64,000 bases of DNA from contig NZ_JAKCFB010000028.1 of assembly GCF_024198235.1 (NCBI RefSeq), positions 59,209 through 123,208 of the forward strand. The letters are read 5' to 3'. Shown in pieces: positions 41,769 to 50,398 of this stretch (the first letter of the stretch is position 1; each line of letters begins with the position of its first letter). A program made the position numbers and the translations under genes. The notes beneath the pieces are model-generated. The model ran no database searches and had not been told where the DNA came from. It saw only the letters and a program-made list of their open reading frames with translations. Source of the DNA: Myxococcus dinghuensis. Its GTDB lineage: Bacteria > Myxococcota > Myxococcia > Myxococcales > Myxococcaceae.

Positions 41769-42977
41769 TCACGGCCGCTCGGCCTCGCGGGAGGTGCGCA
41801 CCCACTCGCCGCGCTTCTCCGCGCCGGGGCCGCGCAGCATCAGCCACACCTTCCACACCACGTAGACGGGCGCCCACGCCAGGTCCAACAGCCCGCGAGG
41901 CCCCACGCCCGACACCCACCAGCCGCGCAGCACGTACGCGCCCAGGCACATCATCCCGAAGCCCGCCATCGCGCTGGCCGCCACCGCCGTGCCCCCGGAC
42001 AGCCACGCCACCACCGCCGCCGCCACCGCGCCTCCCACCGTGGCCAGCACCAACTGGCTCAAGGGCGGCACCAGCACGTCCATCGACAGGTCCAGCAGCA
42101 GCCCGCTGCGCTGCTTCAGCGCGTCGCTCAGCAGCGGCCACCCGTGCAGCTTGCGCATCTGCGCGCGCCCGCCCTCCCAGCGCTGACGCTGCGAGCGGCT
42201 CTGCTTCTCCGCCGACACCATCTCGCCCTGCACCTCCGCCTCCCAGGCGTAGTGCACGCGGTGCCCCTTGCGGCCCAGGCGGATGCCGTACTCCAAATCC
42301 TCCACCACGCTGAACGCGTCGTGCGGCACCTCGCGCAGCACCGCGTGGGTGAAGCACATGCCGTTGCCGCGCAGGCCACACGACACTCCCAGCGCCTCGC
42401 GCCCCAGCGAGCGCACCTTGTGGAACATGCCCAGGGCGATGGTCATCAGCCGCGTGCGCCACGACGCCGTGGGGTTCATGACGCCGTAGTGCGCCTGCAC
42501 CGCGTGCGCCCCGTCCTCCAGCCGCCGCCCGTACGCGTGCAGCAGGTTGGGCGACACCACCGTGTCCGCGTCCACCACCACCACCGCGTCCGCGAAGCCG
42601 TCCTTCTGGCTGAACTCGAACGCGTGCGCGAGCGCATAGCCCTTGCCGCGCTTCTCCGCGTCCTGCCGCTCCAGCACCGTGGCGCCCGCCTCGCGCGCCT
42701 TCTGCGCCGTCGCGTCCGAGCAGTTGTCCGCGATGACGAGGATGCGCCGCAGCGTCCCCGGGTAGTCCACCGCGGAGAGGTTCGCCACCGTGCGCGCGAT
42801 GCCCAGCTCCTCGTTGTGCGCCGGAATCACCACGTCGAACTTCCGCGTCGGCGCGGGAGGCACCGGCGCCGCCCGCCGCCACGACAGCAGCGTCAGGAGC
42901 AGCAGGTAGCCACACGCCACCGCCACGGGGACGAGCACCACGCACAGCGCCAGGTCCACCCAGGTCCACACCGTCAC
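41769..42977 (-). CDS. epsU: membrane-bound family 2 glycosyltransferase, EpsU-like
   Basis: This 402-residue protein has one N-terminal membrane helix, then a GT2 domain with KFDVVIPAHNEELGIARTV, VIADNCSDAT, the DxD motif in VVVVDADTVVSPNLL, ED in DAFSVVEDLEYGIRLG, and QxxRW in RSQRQRWEGG. Three or four C-terminal helices follow. This is the processive-like/cell-wall-type GT2 layout; it adds a sugar to the exopolysaccharide repeat. GGGGGAGG precedes GTG 42977. It is the last gene of the leftward eps operon and matches epsU by order and family. Confidence 0.8.
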   Translation of the reverse strand: MTVWTWVDLALCVVLVPVAVACGYLLLLTLLSWRRAAPVPPAPTRKFDVVIPAHNEELGIARTVANLSAVDYPGTLRRILVIADNCSDATAQKAREAGATVLERQDAEKRGKGYALAHAFEFSQKDGFADAVVVVDADTVVSPNLLHAYGRRLEDGAHAVQAHYGVMNPTASWRTRLMTIALGMFHKVRSLGREALGVSCGLRGNGMCFTHAVLREVPHDAFSVVEDLEYGIRLGRKGHRVHYAWEAEVQGEMVSAEKQSRSQRQRWEGGRAQMRKLHGWPLLSDALKQRSGLLLDLSMDVLVPPLSQLVLATVGGAVAAAVVAWLSGGTAVAASAMAGFGMMCLGAYVLRGWWVSGVGPRGLLDLAWAPVYVVWKVWLMLRGPGAEKRGEWVRTSREAERP

Positions 42978-42999
42978 GACTGCCTCCCCCGAGCGCGCG

Positions 43000-44526
43000 C
43001 TAGCGCCGCTCCAGCTCCGCCAGCACCGGGAGCTTCAGGATTCGCTCCACCTGCCACTTCTCCAGGATGCGCCGGCGGATGATGTCCAGCGCCACCGCCG
43101 CGAAGATGCCCATGAACACCCCGCCCACCACGCCCGCCGCGAGGATGAGCTGCACCTTCGGCTTGGACGGCTTCTCCGGGAACGTCGGCGGCGCCAGCAC
43201 GCTGAAGCGGTGCTTCATCGACGCGCGCGAAATCTCCAGCTCCGTCTTCGCCTGGTCCAGCCGTCGCATCTTCTCCTGGTGCCGCATCACCAGCATGCGC
43301 ACCCGGTCCGCCGCCACCGACACCTCCGGGTTGTCCGACGTCGCCGGCCCACCCAGCGTGCCTGTGCCCAGCAGCGGCCCCGTCGTGCCCTGCTCCAATT
43401 CGCCCGGGTCGCCGCCGCTGCGGATGTACTCGTTGATGAGCTCGTTGAGCTCCGAGCGCAGCGCCACCAGCTGCGGCGAGTCCTCCTGGAGCGCCACGAT
43501 GCGCTGCTCCAGGTCGGTGATCATGGGGTGCTGCGGCGAGTAGATGACGCGCTGCTCGGCCAACTGGTTGCGCAGCTCCGTCAGCCGCCGCGCGCGGAAC
43601 TCCTCCACGTCGGAGATGGCCCGGCGCTTGGTCTGCACCATGAACCGCATCTGCGCCAGCAGGTGGTTGGTGTTGATGCCCAGGGCCGCGTTCTTGGCCG
43701 CCGCCGCGCCGTTGTTGCGCCCGTTCTTCGCCGCCTGCCGCGCCTCCTCGCGCTTGCGCCTGGCCTCCACGCGCTTCACCGTCGCGTCCAGGTCCGCGAT
43801 GGCCTTCTTGATGCCCTCGCCCTCCTCCGTCACCTGCTTGTCGAGGATGGTGATGGCCTCCGACACCGCGCCCATCTCCGCCGCCTGCCGCATCTCCAGG
43901 AAGTTCTTCTGCGCCGCCTCGACGATGTTGAGCGCCAGCTGCGGGTCGCCCCAGTCCACGCCGATGGTCACCGTCCCCGTGCCGCCCTCCACCATGACGA
44001 GCATCGCCTGCTCCAGCATGGCGGTGAGCGCGTCGCGCTTGTCGACGTCCGACATGGGCGCCGGCGGCTTGTGCAGCAGCTTCTCCTTCAGGTGGCTGAT
44101 GGGCGAGCGCTGCAGGTCCCAGTACTCCACCAGCTTCGCGTCGCGGATGATGGCCTTGAGGTTGTCGCTCTTCATCACCATCTCCCACGCCGCGCGCGTG
44201 GGCTGGTCCGCGTCCACCGGGATGGAGCGGCCCGGGTTCGCCAGCGAGGCGATGATGAAGTTGCGCTGCGTGAGCATCCGCGTCTCGACGTGGTACTTGC
44301 GGGGGATGATTTTGCTGACCCCCGCGGCCAGCCCCGACACGACCCCCATCACCACCAACGCCAGGAACCAATGCCGGAGCACCGCGTTCTTCAGATAGAA
44401 GACCGCGTCGATGGCGAAGCCCCAGTCGATGAGGTCCGACGGGGCATTCGTCTCCACCCGCTCCGGCGTGAACTGCGGCCTGGGTGTTGGGGCCGGGCCA
44501 CGAGGCCCGGGGGCCGACATCGTCAC
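43000..44526 (-). CDS. epsV: Wzz-type polysaccharide co-polymerase without kinase domain, EpsV-like
   Basis: This 508-residue protein is of the PCP (Wzz/Wzc) type. The first membrane helix is HWFLALVVMGVVSGLAAGV. The periplasmic Wzz domain and a long coiled coil (about residues 230-330) follow, then the Pro-rich FPEKPSKPK and the second helix VVGGVFMGIFAAVALDII. The chain ends about 25 residues later, so no BY-kinase domain is attached. It sets chain length and links Wzy to the export channel. GTG 44526 overlaps the response-regulator stop as GTGA and has GGAG six bases upstream. It matches epsV. Confidence 0.8.
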   Translation of the reverse strand: MTMSAPGPRGPAPTPRPQFTPERVETNAPSDLIDWGFAIDAVFYLKNAVLRHWFLALVVMGVVSGLAAGVSKIIPRKYHVETRMLTQRNFIIASLANPGRSIPVDADQPTRAAWEMVMKSDNLKAIIRDAKLVEYWDLQRSPISHLKEKLLHKPPAPMSDVDKRDALTAMLEQAMLVMVEGGTGTVTIGVDWGDPQLALNIVEAAQKNFLEMRQAAEMGAVSEAITILDKQVTEEGEGIKKAIADLDATVKRVEARRKREEARQAAKNGRNNGAAAAKNAALGINTNHLLAQMRFMVQTKRRAISDVEEFRARRLTELRNQLAEQRVIYSPQHPMITDLEQRIVALQEDSPQLVALRSELNELINEYIRSGGDPGELEQGTTGPLLGTGTLGGPATSDNPEVSVAADRVRMLVMRHQEKMRRLDQAKTELEISRASMKHRFSVLAPPTFPEKPSKPKVQLILAAGVVGGVFMGIFAAVALDIIRRRILEKWQVERILKLPVLAELERR

Positions 44527-44927
44527 GACCTGCTCCTCACCGCGCTGTTCTTGAGCAGCTGCTCCACCCGCCGCGAGAACTCGTCCTGCGTGAAGGGCTT
44601 GCCCAGGTAGCCGTTGGCCCCCGCCTCCTCGGCGTGCGCCTTGTCCTCCGGCAAATCACGCGCGCTCACCACCAGCACCGGCACGTCCGCCATGCCCGCC
44701 GTCCGGCGGATGTGCTCGCACAGGTCGTAACCGGAGATGTCCGGCAGCGTCAGGTCCAGGCACACCAGGTCCGGCCGCGCCGCGGTCGCCAGGTGCTTGA
44801 GCGCGGCCTGCCCGTTGGGCAGCTCCACCACGTTCGCGAAACCCATGGCACGCAGGTAGTCGCCCAGCATCTTCCGAAAGAAGGGCGCGTCCTCCACCAG
44901 GAGGACCGTGTGCAGTTGGGGCTCCAT
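44523..44927 (-). CDS. epsW: single-domain response regulator, EpsW-like
   Basis: This 134-residue protein is a bare receiver domain. It has the acidic pair in VLLVEDAPFF, the phospho-acceptor Asp58 in DLVCLDLTLPDISG, the Ser of VLVVSARDLPED, and the Lys of GYLGKPFTQDE. It has no output domain, so it must act by binding a partner. Its stop overlaps epsV, which suggests it tunes polymer length control or export directly. The cognate kinase is not in the window. It matches epsW by order and family. Confidence 0.85.
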   Translation of the reverse strand: MEPQLHTVLLVEDAPFFRKMLGDYLRAMGFANVVELPNGQAALKHLATAARPDLVCLDLTLPDISGYDLCEHIRRTAGMADVPVLVVSARDLPEDKAHAEEAGANGYLGKPFTQDEFSRRVEQLLKNSAVRSRS

Positions 44928-44957
44928 CCGTCGTCAGCCTTTCTTCGAGAGTCGCGC

Positions 44958-45134
44958 TCAGCCGAACCCGAGCCGTGGCACCCAGACGATGACGCCGTAG
45001 GTGTATGCCGCGTTGAAGAGGATCACCCACAGGATGGCCTTCTTCAGTCCTCGCATCGGGTGCGGATCCCTCGCCGCCATGGCGGGGAGGGTGATGGTGA
45101 GGATGAGGACGGACATCAGGATGAGCTTCGCCAT
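44958..45134 (-). CDS. 58-residue membrane protein inside the eps operon
   Basis: This small protein has two hydrophobic helices, LILMSVLILTITLPAMA and KAILWVILFNAAYTYGVIVW, separated by the basic loop ARDPHPMRGLKK. The first could instead be a signal peptide (AMA-A). GAGG lies eight bases before ATG 45134. It begins 10 bases after the barrel gene stops and ends 30 bases before the response regulator. No family is recognised. Position suggests an accessory part of the exopolysaccharide export machine. Confidence 0.65.
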   Translation of the reverse strand: MAKLILMSVLILTITLPAMAARDPHPMRGLKKAILWVILFNAAYTYGVIVWVPRLGFG

Positions 45135-45144
45135 CTTTCGGTCC

Positions 45145-46392
45145 TCAGAGGATACCAGTTTGGCGCAAGGACAGGCCGAGCGCCGCCGCCCATTGGAACC
45201 GGGCCGCCGGCAGCTCGGGCGAGCGGCTCCACGTCCCCCGGGTGTCGGCATCCACCGACATCCAGTCGTTGAGAATCCAGGAGGCCGTCACGCCGCCGTT
45301 GACGAGCCGGTCCCCGGCGGCCCCGCCCACCGCGAAGGCCGTGCCCGCGGTGGTGGACAGGCGCACGCGCGGGCCCAGCGCCCAGGTGCCCGTCGCCGTG
45401 AGGTCCGCGCGGGGATACACGCGGCCCGTCAGCCGGTCCGTGAAGGGGGACACGCGCAGCCCCAGCCGGCCGTCGAAGTCCGCCGTCCGTGACGGCACGC
45501 GGTGACCCACCGCGAGGGTGAGGTTGGGCAGCAGCTCCGTGCGCGGCGCGTCCTCGGGCGCCTGCGGGTCGGGGGTGGCGGCGGGGGCCTCGAGCGAGCG
45601 GACGATGCTGGCGCCCGCGCCGGCCTCCAGCGAGGTGCGGCGGCTCACCCGGCGCGTCCAGCTCTCCGTCAGCGTCACCACGGTGTTGTTGGCGCCGGTG
45701 GAGAAGCGCGCGTGGGTGACGGCGGCGGAGGTGGTGATGGCGCTGAGCGAGGACAGCGCGTGGCTGAGGGACGTGTCGAAGCGCGGGCCGTACTGCAGCG
45801 GCACCGCCTGGCGCGCCGGGCCGTCCAGGCCGCCGCTCACGGAGAAGCCCGCGGAGCCGGACAGCTGCCAGCGCCGCCCGAGCAGGCCGGACTCCGCCGT
45901 GAGCGTGGTGGCGGAGGAGAGGAAGTAGACGGTGTCCGTCTGGGGCAGGGGCTGCAGCGGGCCGCCGTCCTGCGGCGGGCGCAGCGGGCCGTCCGGGTCC
46001 GTGGGGTCGGTCGGGTCGAGCGAGGGCAGCGGGTCCGTGGTGAGCAGGTTGACGTGGCCCAGCACCAGCTCCTCGCCCAGCCGGAAGGACAGGCCCCGCT
46101 GGGGGCGCCAGTTCGCGGCGAAGCGGCCGATGTGCTGGATTTCCGTCCGGGGCTGCGACGTCAGCTCGCGCAGGCTGATGCGCGGCGCGTAGTCCAGCTG
46201 GAGGGTGGTGTTCCCGTCGCGGCGCTCCAGGCCGAGGATGGGGGTGAAGTCCGTGTCACCGGCGAGCGTGGGGGCGTCCTCGGTGACGGCCTCGTTGGAG
46301 CGCACGCGCGAGTCCACGCGCACCGACACGTTGTACGTGACGGCGGCGCCGGACGTCTCCAGCACGAGGCACGTGAGCGCCGCCCCCAGCAC
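45145..46392 (-). CDS. epsX: outer membrane beta-barrel of the export machine, EpsX-like
   Basis: This 415-residue protein has a short hydrophobic signal (GAALTCLVLETSGA), then alternating amphipathic strands throughout (TTLQLDYAPRISLREL, LSFRLGEELVLGHVNLL, DFDGRLGLRVSPF) and a last strand WAAALGLSLRQTGIL typical of barrels. An acidic Asp/Pro-rich insert at about 125-155 is probably a loop. In M. xanthus the short export protein of this locus works with a separate barrel encoded beside it; this gene has that position. The start is GTG 46392, three bases after the epsY stop. Confidence 0.75.
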   Translation of the reverse strand: MLGAALTCLVLETSGAAVTYNVSVRVDSRVRSNEAVTEDAPTLAGDTDFTPILGLERRDGNTTLQLDYAPRISLRELTSQPRTEIQHIGRFAANWRPQRGLSFRLGEELVLGHVNLLTTDPLPSLDPTDPTDPDGPLRPPQDGGPLQPLPQTDTVYFLSSATTLTAESGLLGRRWQLSGSAGFSVSGGLDGPARQAVPLQYGPRFDTSLSHALSSLSAITTSAAVTHARFSTGANNTVVTLTESWTRRVSRRTSLEAGAGASIVRSLEAPAATPDPQAPEDAPRTELLPNLTLAVGHRVPSRTADFDGRLGLRVSPFTDRLTGRVYPRADLTATGTWALGPRVRLSTTAGTAFAVGGAAGDRLVNGGVTASWILNDWMSVDADTRGTWSRSPELPAARFQWAAALGLSLRQTGIL

Positions 46393-46395
46393 CGC

Positions 46396-47031
46396 TCACT
46401 CCACCACCACCACGTCACCAGGGCGCAGGCGGAAGCCCGGCGCGCGCCCCTCGGCGTGGATGAGGTCCTGGTAGCGGAAGCGGATGCGCTGCGGCGTGCC
46501 GTCCTCGTGGCGCATGACGAAGATGCGGTCGTTGTGCGCGTACTCGGTGAAGCCGCCCGCGCCGGCCAGCGCCTGGAGGAGGCTGGCGCCCACGTCGATT
46601 TCCAGCGGGCCGATGCGGTTGACCTCGCCCACCATGGTCACCTTGATGGGGCGCGCCATCTCCAACGCCACGGTGACGACGGGGTGGTTGATGTAGTCCT
46701 TCAGCCGCGTCTGGATTTGCTGCGACAGCATGGCCGGGGAGTGGCCGGCGGCCTCCACGTCGTCCAGGAAGAGCAGGCTGATGCGGCCGTCGTCGCGCAC
46801 GCGCGCCTGCGTGGTGAGCGACTCCTGGTTCCACACGCGGATGTTGAGCAGGTCCCCCGTGGCGATGCGGTAGCTGGTGTCCTGCGGCGGGGGCTTCTCC
46901 TGGTACTCGTCCACCCAGACGTACTTGCCCAGCCCGCCACAGGCGGAGGCCATGAGCAGCGCGGCGCAGGCGAGCGCGCGGGGCAGGGCGGCGAGGACGG
47001 GGCGGCGGGCGCGGGACGTGGTGGACGACAT
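46396..47031 (-). CDS. epsY: Wza-type outer membrane polysaccharide export lipoprotein, EpsY-like
   Basis: This 211-residue protein has a lipoprotein signal with a lipobox ending LLMASAC. The Poly_export domain (YRIATGDLLNIRVWNQESLT, DDGRISLLFLDDVEAAGHS) and one SLBB domain (VTMVGEVNRIGPLEIDVG, LAGAGGFTEYAHNDRIFV) follow, and the chain ends at FRLRPGDVVVVE. It lacks the extra domains and C-terminal membrane helix of E. coli Wza, i.e. it is a short periplasmic OPX protein that needs a partner barrel, supplied by the adjacent epsX. It matches epsY. Confidence 0.85.
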   Translation of the reverse strand: MSSTTSRARRPVLAALPRALACAALLMASACGGLGKYVWVDEYQEKPPPQDTSYRIATGDLLNIRVWNQESLTTQARVRDDGRISLLFLDDVEAAGHSPAMLSQQIQTRLKDYINHPVVTVALEMARPIKVTMVGEVNRIGPLEIDVGASLLQALAGAGGFTEYAHNDRIFVMRHEDGTPQRIRFRYQDLIHAEGRAPGFRLRPGDVVVVE

Positions 47032-47047
47032 GCTCGTGCGATTTCCT

Positions 47048-48598
47048 CTACGGCGAGGGGGCGACGGCGACGGGGGCGGCTTCGGGCTCCGGGTTCCCAC
47101 GGCGGCGCGCCAGCTTCACCACGGCCAGCACCTCGCCGGGGCGCACCGCGCCGAGCATCAGCACGCCGACGACGTAGACGAAGGCCTCCACGCCCAGCCG
47201 GGGCCAGGCCGCCAGCGGCGCGAACACCGTCTGGTCCAGCGCCACCACCGCCGCGCAGACCACCACCGTCTTCGCCATCATGACCAGCAGGCGCTTGTCC
47301 ACGGCGGCGCGGCCCATGCGGCCGAGCATCACCACGGTGATGACCACCTCCATGAGCAGCATGGACAGCGCCGTGCCCGCCGCGCCACCGCCGTCGCCGT
47401 AGGCGTCGTGCAGCCGCGGCACCAGGTACAGGTTGAGCAGCGGGTTGAGCATCAGGCTGCCGAAGATGCTGGTGCCCGTCACCCACCACTCGCGGTTGGT
47501 CATGGTGAGCCAGGAGCCACACGTCATCGTCACGAAGGCCAGCACGAACAGCGGCGACTGCAGCCGCAGCAGGTTGACCGCGAGCGCGTAGTCCTTGCCG
47601 AGCAGGCCAATCCAGAGCGGCGCGCCCATGACGATGAGCATCATCATGGGGACGGTGACGGCGAGCGTGCCCTCCAGCGCGCGGCGGGCGATGGTGCTCA
47701 CCTCGTCCTCGGAGCGCGCGGCCGCGCGGGACATCAGCGGCAGGAGCACCCAGCCCATCACCGGGTTGAGCGCGAAGGTGACGTTGGAGATGCTCCACGC
47801 GGCGCTGTACCAGCCGACCTCCTCGTGGCTGCCGAGCATCCCGAGGATCATGATGTCCAGCCGCCCGTTGGTGGCGAGCGCCGCGGCGGTGAGGAAGTAG
47901 GGCAGGCCCGCCTTGAGCACCCTCCACGTCGCCGGGAAGTCCACGCGGAAGGCCAGGCCCATGTGCTGCTTCGCCAGGTACCAGCTCACCGCGAACTTGA
48001 TGGCCTCCGACGCGACCACCGGCACCGCGAGCCACGGCAGCGGCATCCGCAGCACGCCCACCGCGAACAGCCCGCCGCCCCACACCACCTTGGTGACGAC
48101 GTTGGAGATGGACAGCCCCGCGACCTTGCCCTTGGCGTGCAGCAGCGCGGCCATGGACGCGTTGGTCATCACGAGCAGCTGCGCCACCGCGAAGACGTAG
48201 ACCAGGTGGCGCATCTGGGGCGCGTCACCCCGGTACTCCATGACGAGCGCCAGCGCGCCCATCAACACCACCGTGAGGCCCAACCGCAGCAGCAGCGAGG
48301 TGCCGAAGAAGTCGCTGGCGTGCTCGGGCCGGCGCGACACCTCCTTGCGGATGTACATCTCCAGGCCGAGGTTGGTGGCGATGAAGAAGATGGCGGAGAA
48401 GCTGTCCGCCCAGTTGAAGCGACCGAAGTCCTCCGGCGACAGGTAGTGCGTCAGCAGCGGCCGGATGCCGAACGCGATGGCGTACGTGACCAGCAACGAG
48501 CCGCCGAGCTGGAGCCCGTTGCGCACCGCGCCCATCGCCTCGCTGGAGCGCTCGCGCGCCTGGGCGTCCTGCTGAGTGGATTCGCTCGGGTGGGTCAC
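47048..48598 (-). CDS. wzx: Wzx-type polysaccharide flippase
   Basis: This protein of up to 516 residues is a MATE/MOP-like flippase with about 12-14 helices: GGSLLVTYAIAFGIRPLLTH then YLSPEDFGRFNWADSFSAIF, the charged EMYIRKEVSRRPEHASDFFG loop and repeated helices to the end. It moves lipid-linked repeat units across the inner membrane. No ideal ribosome site is visible; GTG 48598 was chosen, and ATG 48535 (MGAVRNG) is a reasonable shorter start. The gap to epsZ is 117 bp, to epsY 16 bp. Order matches the eps flippase gene. Confidence 0.8.
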   Translation of the reverse strand: MTHPSESTQQDAQARERSSEAMGAVRNGLQLGGSLLVTYAIAFGIRPLLTHYLSPEDFGRFNWADSFSAIFFIATNLGLEMYIRKEVSRRPEHASDFFGTSLLLRLGLTVVLMGALALVMEYRGDAPQMRHLVYVFAVAQLLVMTNASMAALLHAKGKVAGLSISNVVTKVVWGGGLFAVGVLRMPLPWLAVPVVASEAIKFAVSWYLAKQHMGLAFRVDFPATWRVLKAGLPYFLTAAALATNGRLDIMILGMLGSHEEVGWYSAAWSISNVTFALNPVMGWVLLPLMSRAAARSEDEVSTIARRALEGTLAVTVPMMMLIVMGAPLWIGLLGKDYALAVNLLRLQSPLFVLAFVTMTCGSWLTMTNREWWVTGTSIFGSLMLNPLLNLYLVPRLHDAYGDGGGAAGTALSMLLMEVVITVVMLGRMGRAAVDKRLLVMMAKTVVVCAAVVALDQTVFAPLAAWPRLGVEAFVYVVGVLMLGAVRPGEVLAVVKLARRRGNPEPEAAPVAVAPSP

Positions 48599-48715
48599 GG
48601 TGGTGGGGAGGGAGAGCGGCGCCCGGCCCCGGCCGGAGTGCCCGTGTGCATAGAAGACGAGCGGGGGCGGCACGTCAATGCCGCCCCCGAGGAAGGTGTC
48701 AGGCCGCCTGGGTGC

Positions 48716-50194
48716 CTAGCTGGCCCCGCGACCGGTGATGACCACCGGCACCGTCTGGAGCAGCAGGCGCAGGTCGCTGGTGAGCGTCCAGTGGTCGATG
48801 TACTGCATGTCGAGGTACATCCACTCCTCGAAGGAGATCTGGTTGCGGCCGGAGACCTGCCAGATGCAGGTGAGGCCCGGGCGCACCGACAGCCGGCGGC
48901 GCTGCCACGTCTCGTACTTGGCCACCTCCGTGGGCACCGGCGGGCGCGGCCCCACGATGCTCATCTCCCCGCGCAGCACGTTGATGAACTGCGGCAGCTC
49001 GTCGATGGAGAACTTGCGGATGAACCGGCCGATGCCGGTGATGCGCGGGTCGTTCTTCATCTTGAAGACCGGCCCCGTCTGCTCGTTGAGCGCGGCGAGC
49101 TTCTCCTTCAGCTCCTCCGCGTTCACGACCATGGAGCGGAACTTCAGCATGTAGAACGGCTTGCCGTTGAGGCCCACGCGGTACTGCTTGAAGAAGATGG
49201 GCCCCTTCGACGTGAGCTTCACGATGAGCGCCACCGTGCCCAGCAGCGGCAGCAGCATCCACAGCGCCACCGCGGACACGCAGATGTCGAACAGGCGCTT
49301 CATCGCCATCTGGTGCGGCTTGGGCGTCACCGCGGCGAAGTGCAGGAAGCCGTCGGACACCGCGCGGGTGTCCACCGGGCGCGCGCGGTCCAGGCGGAAG
49401 GTGTGCGCCGGCAGCGCGAAGGGCACGCCGAAGCGCTCCGCCAGCTTGATGGACGCCTGCATCGCCTCGCCCTGCTTGAGCGTGTTGCCGGCGATGTAGA
49501 CCTCGTCCACCGCGGTGTTGCGCAGGATGTGCTCCAGGTCGTCCACCGTGCCCAGCACCTTCGCGGGCAGCTCGCCGATGGAGCCCGTGTCGTCGTGGAA
49601 GCGCACGTAGCCCAGCAGCTGCCGGCGGCCCTTGCGGGCCAGGTCCTCGCCCGAATAACGGCCCATGGCCCCCGTGCCGACGATGAGCACCGCGTCCGTG
49701 GGGCGCTCCTGCGAGGCCACCGGACGGAACACGAACAGCCGCAGCAGCAGCGCCACCGGCCAGAACAGGATGAGCAGCGGCGCCACGCTCGGCACCTTCA
49801 GCGCGTCCGGCAGGACCAGGTCCACCACCGCCAGCACCGTCACCACCGCCAGCGTCGTGACCGACACGAGCGCCACGTGGTCCAGCTTGCTGCGCTCCGC
49901 GAAGCGCGAGTCATACAGACACAGCGCGGTGCCGGTGATGATCCACACCACCAGCGACGTGGCGACGAGCGCCGGCAGCAGCCAGCCCGGCGACGCCGTC
50001 AGCAGCCCGTCCAGCCAGGCCGACGCCGTCAGCACCACGCTCATCAGGACCAGGTCTACCGACAGGTTCAGCTTCGCCGCGAACCCGGGCGCCAGCTTGG
50101 GCGCCGACACCATCTCCTCCGCCAACACCCCACTCCCCTGAGCAGATGTCGACCCAGGAGCCCCGACCGCCGCACCAGAACTTGCGCTGCTCAT
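48716..50194 (-). CDS. epsZ: polyprenyl-phosphate hexose-1-phosphate transferase, EpsZ-like
   Basis: This 492-residue priming enzyme is of the WbaP/WcaJ type. Four membrane helices lie in about residues 50-165, then a Rossmann-like CoA-binding domain (VLIVGTGAMGRYSGEDLAR), a membrane hairpin (FDICVSAVALWMLLPLLG) and the catalytic bacterial sugar transferase domain with YMLKFRSMVVNAEE, KFSIDELPQFINVLRGEM, SIVGPRPPVP and RPGLTCIWQVSGRN. It places the first sugar phosphate on undecaprenyl phosphate. GAGGGGGG lies before ATG 50194. It is the first gene of the leftward operon; a palindrome lies about 100 bp upstream. It matches epsZ. Confidence 0.85.
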   Translation of the reverse strand: MSSASSGAAVGAPGSTSAQGSGVLAEEMVSAPKLAPGFAAKLNLSVDLVLMSVVLTASAWLDGLLTASPGWLLPALVATSLVVWIITGTALCLYDSRFAERSKLDHVALVSVTTLAVVTVLAVVDLVLPDALKVPSVAPLLILFWPVALLLRLFVFRPVASQERPTDAVLIVGTGAMGRYSGEDLARKGRRQLLGYVRFHDDTGSIGELPAKVLGTVDDLEHILRNTAVDEVYIAGNTLKQGEAMQASIKLAERFGVPFALPAHTFRLDRARPVDTRAVSDGFLHFAAVTPKPHQMAMKRLFDICVSAVALWMLLPLLGTVALIVKLTSKGPIFFKQYRVGLNGKPFYMLKFRSMVVNAEELKEKLAALNEQTGPVFKMKNDPRITGIGRFIRKFSIDELPQFINVLRGEMSIVGPRPPVPTEVAKYETWQRRRLSVRPGLTCIWQVSGRNQISFEEWMYLDMQYIDHWTLTSDLRLLLQTVPVVITGRGAS

Positions 50195-50296
50195 CGTGTC
50201 CACCCCCCTCTGCCAACCCAAGTGTTCAGTTTCGACAGAGGATGCCGTTGAGGCTGCAAATCTTCAAGTCGGAAAGAACTGCTTTTTGCCACGGTT

Positions 50297-50321
50297 GTGC
50301 GGTGCGTTGCAACCCCCGCAC
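50297..50321. promoter_or_regulatory. palindrome upstream of epsZ, candidate operator
   Basis: GTGCGG (50297-50302) and CCGCAC (50316-50321) frame a 13-base centre that itself contains the exact palindrome GTTGCAAC (50306-50313). It lies 103-127 bp upstream of the epsZ start in an otherwise AT-richer 200-bp spacer. This nested symmetry suits a dimeric regulator of the eps operon. No clear sigma-54 -24/-12 pair was found. Confidence 0.45.
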
Positions 50322-50398
50322 GCTGAGTAAGACGGGACATGCTGTGAAATCTTGCGATCATCGAACTGACGTCCCATCTCTCGGAGTTCCAGCGAACA

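Noticed and set aside
50195..50398. Sigma-54 promoter for epsZ
   Set aside because: A TGGCAAA start is present but there is no GC at the required -12 spacing.
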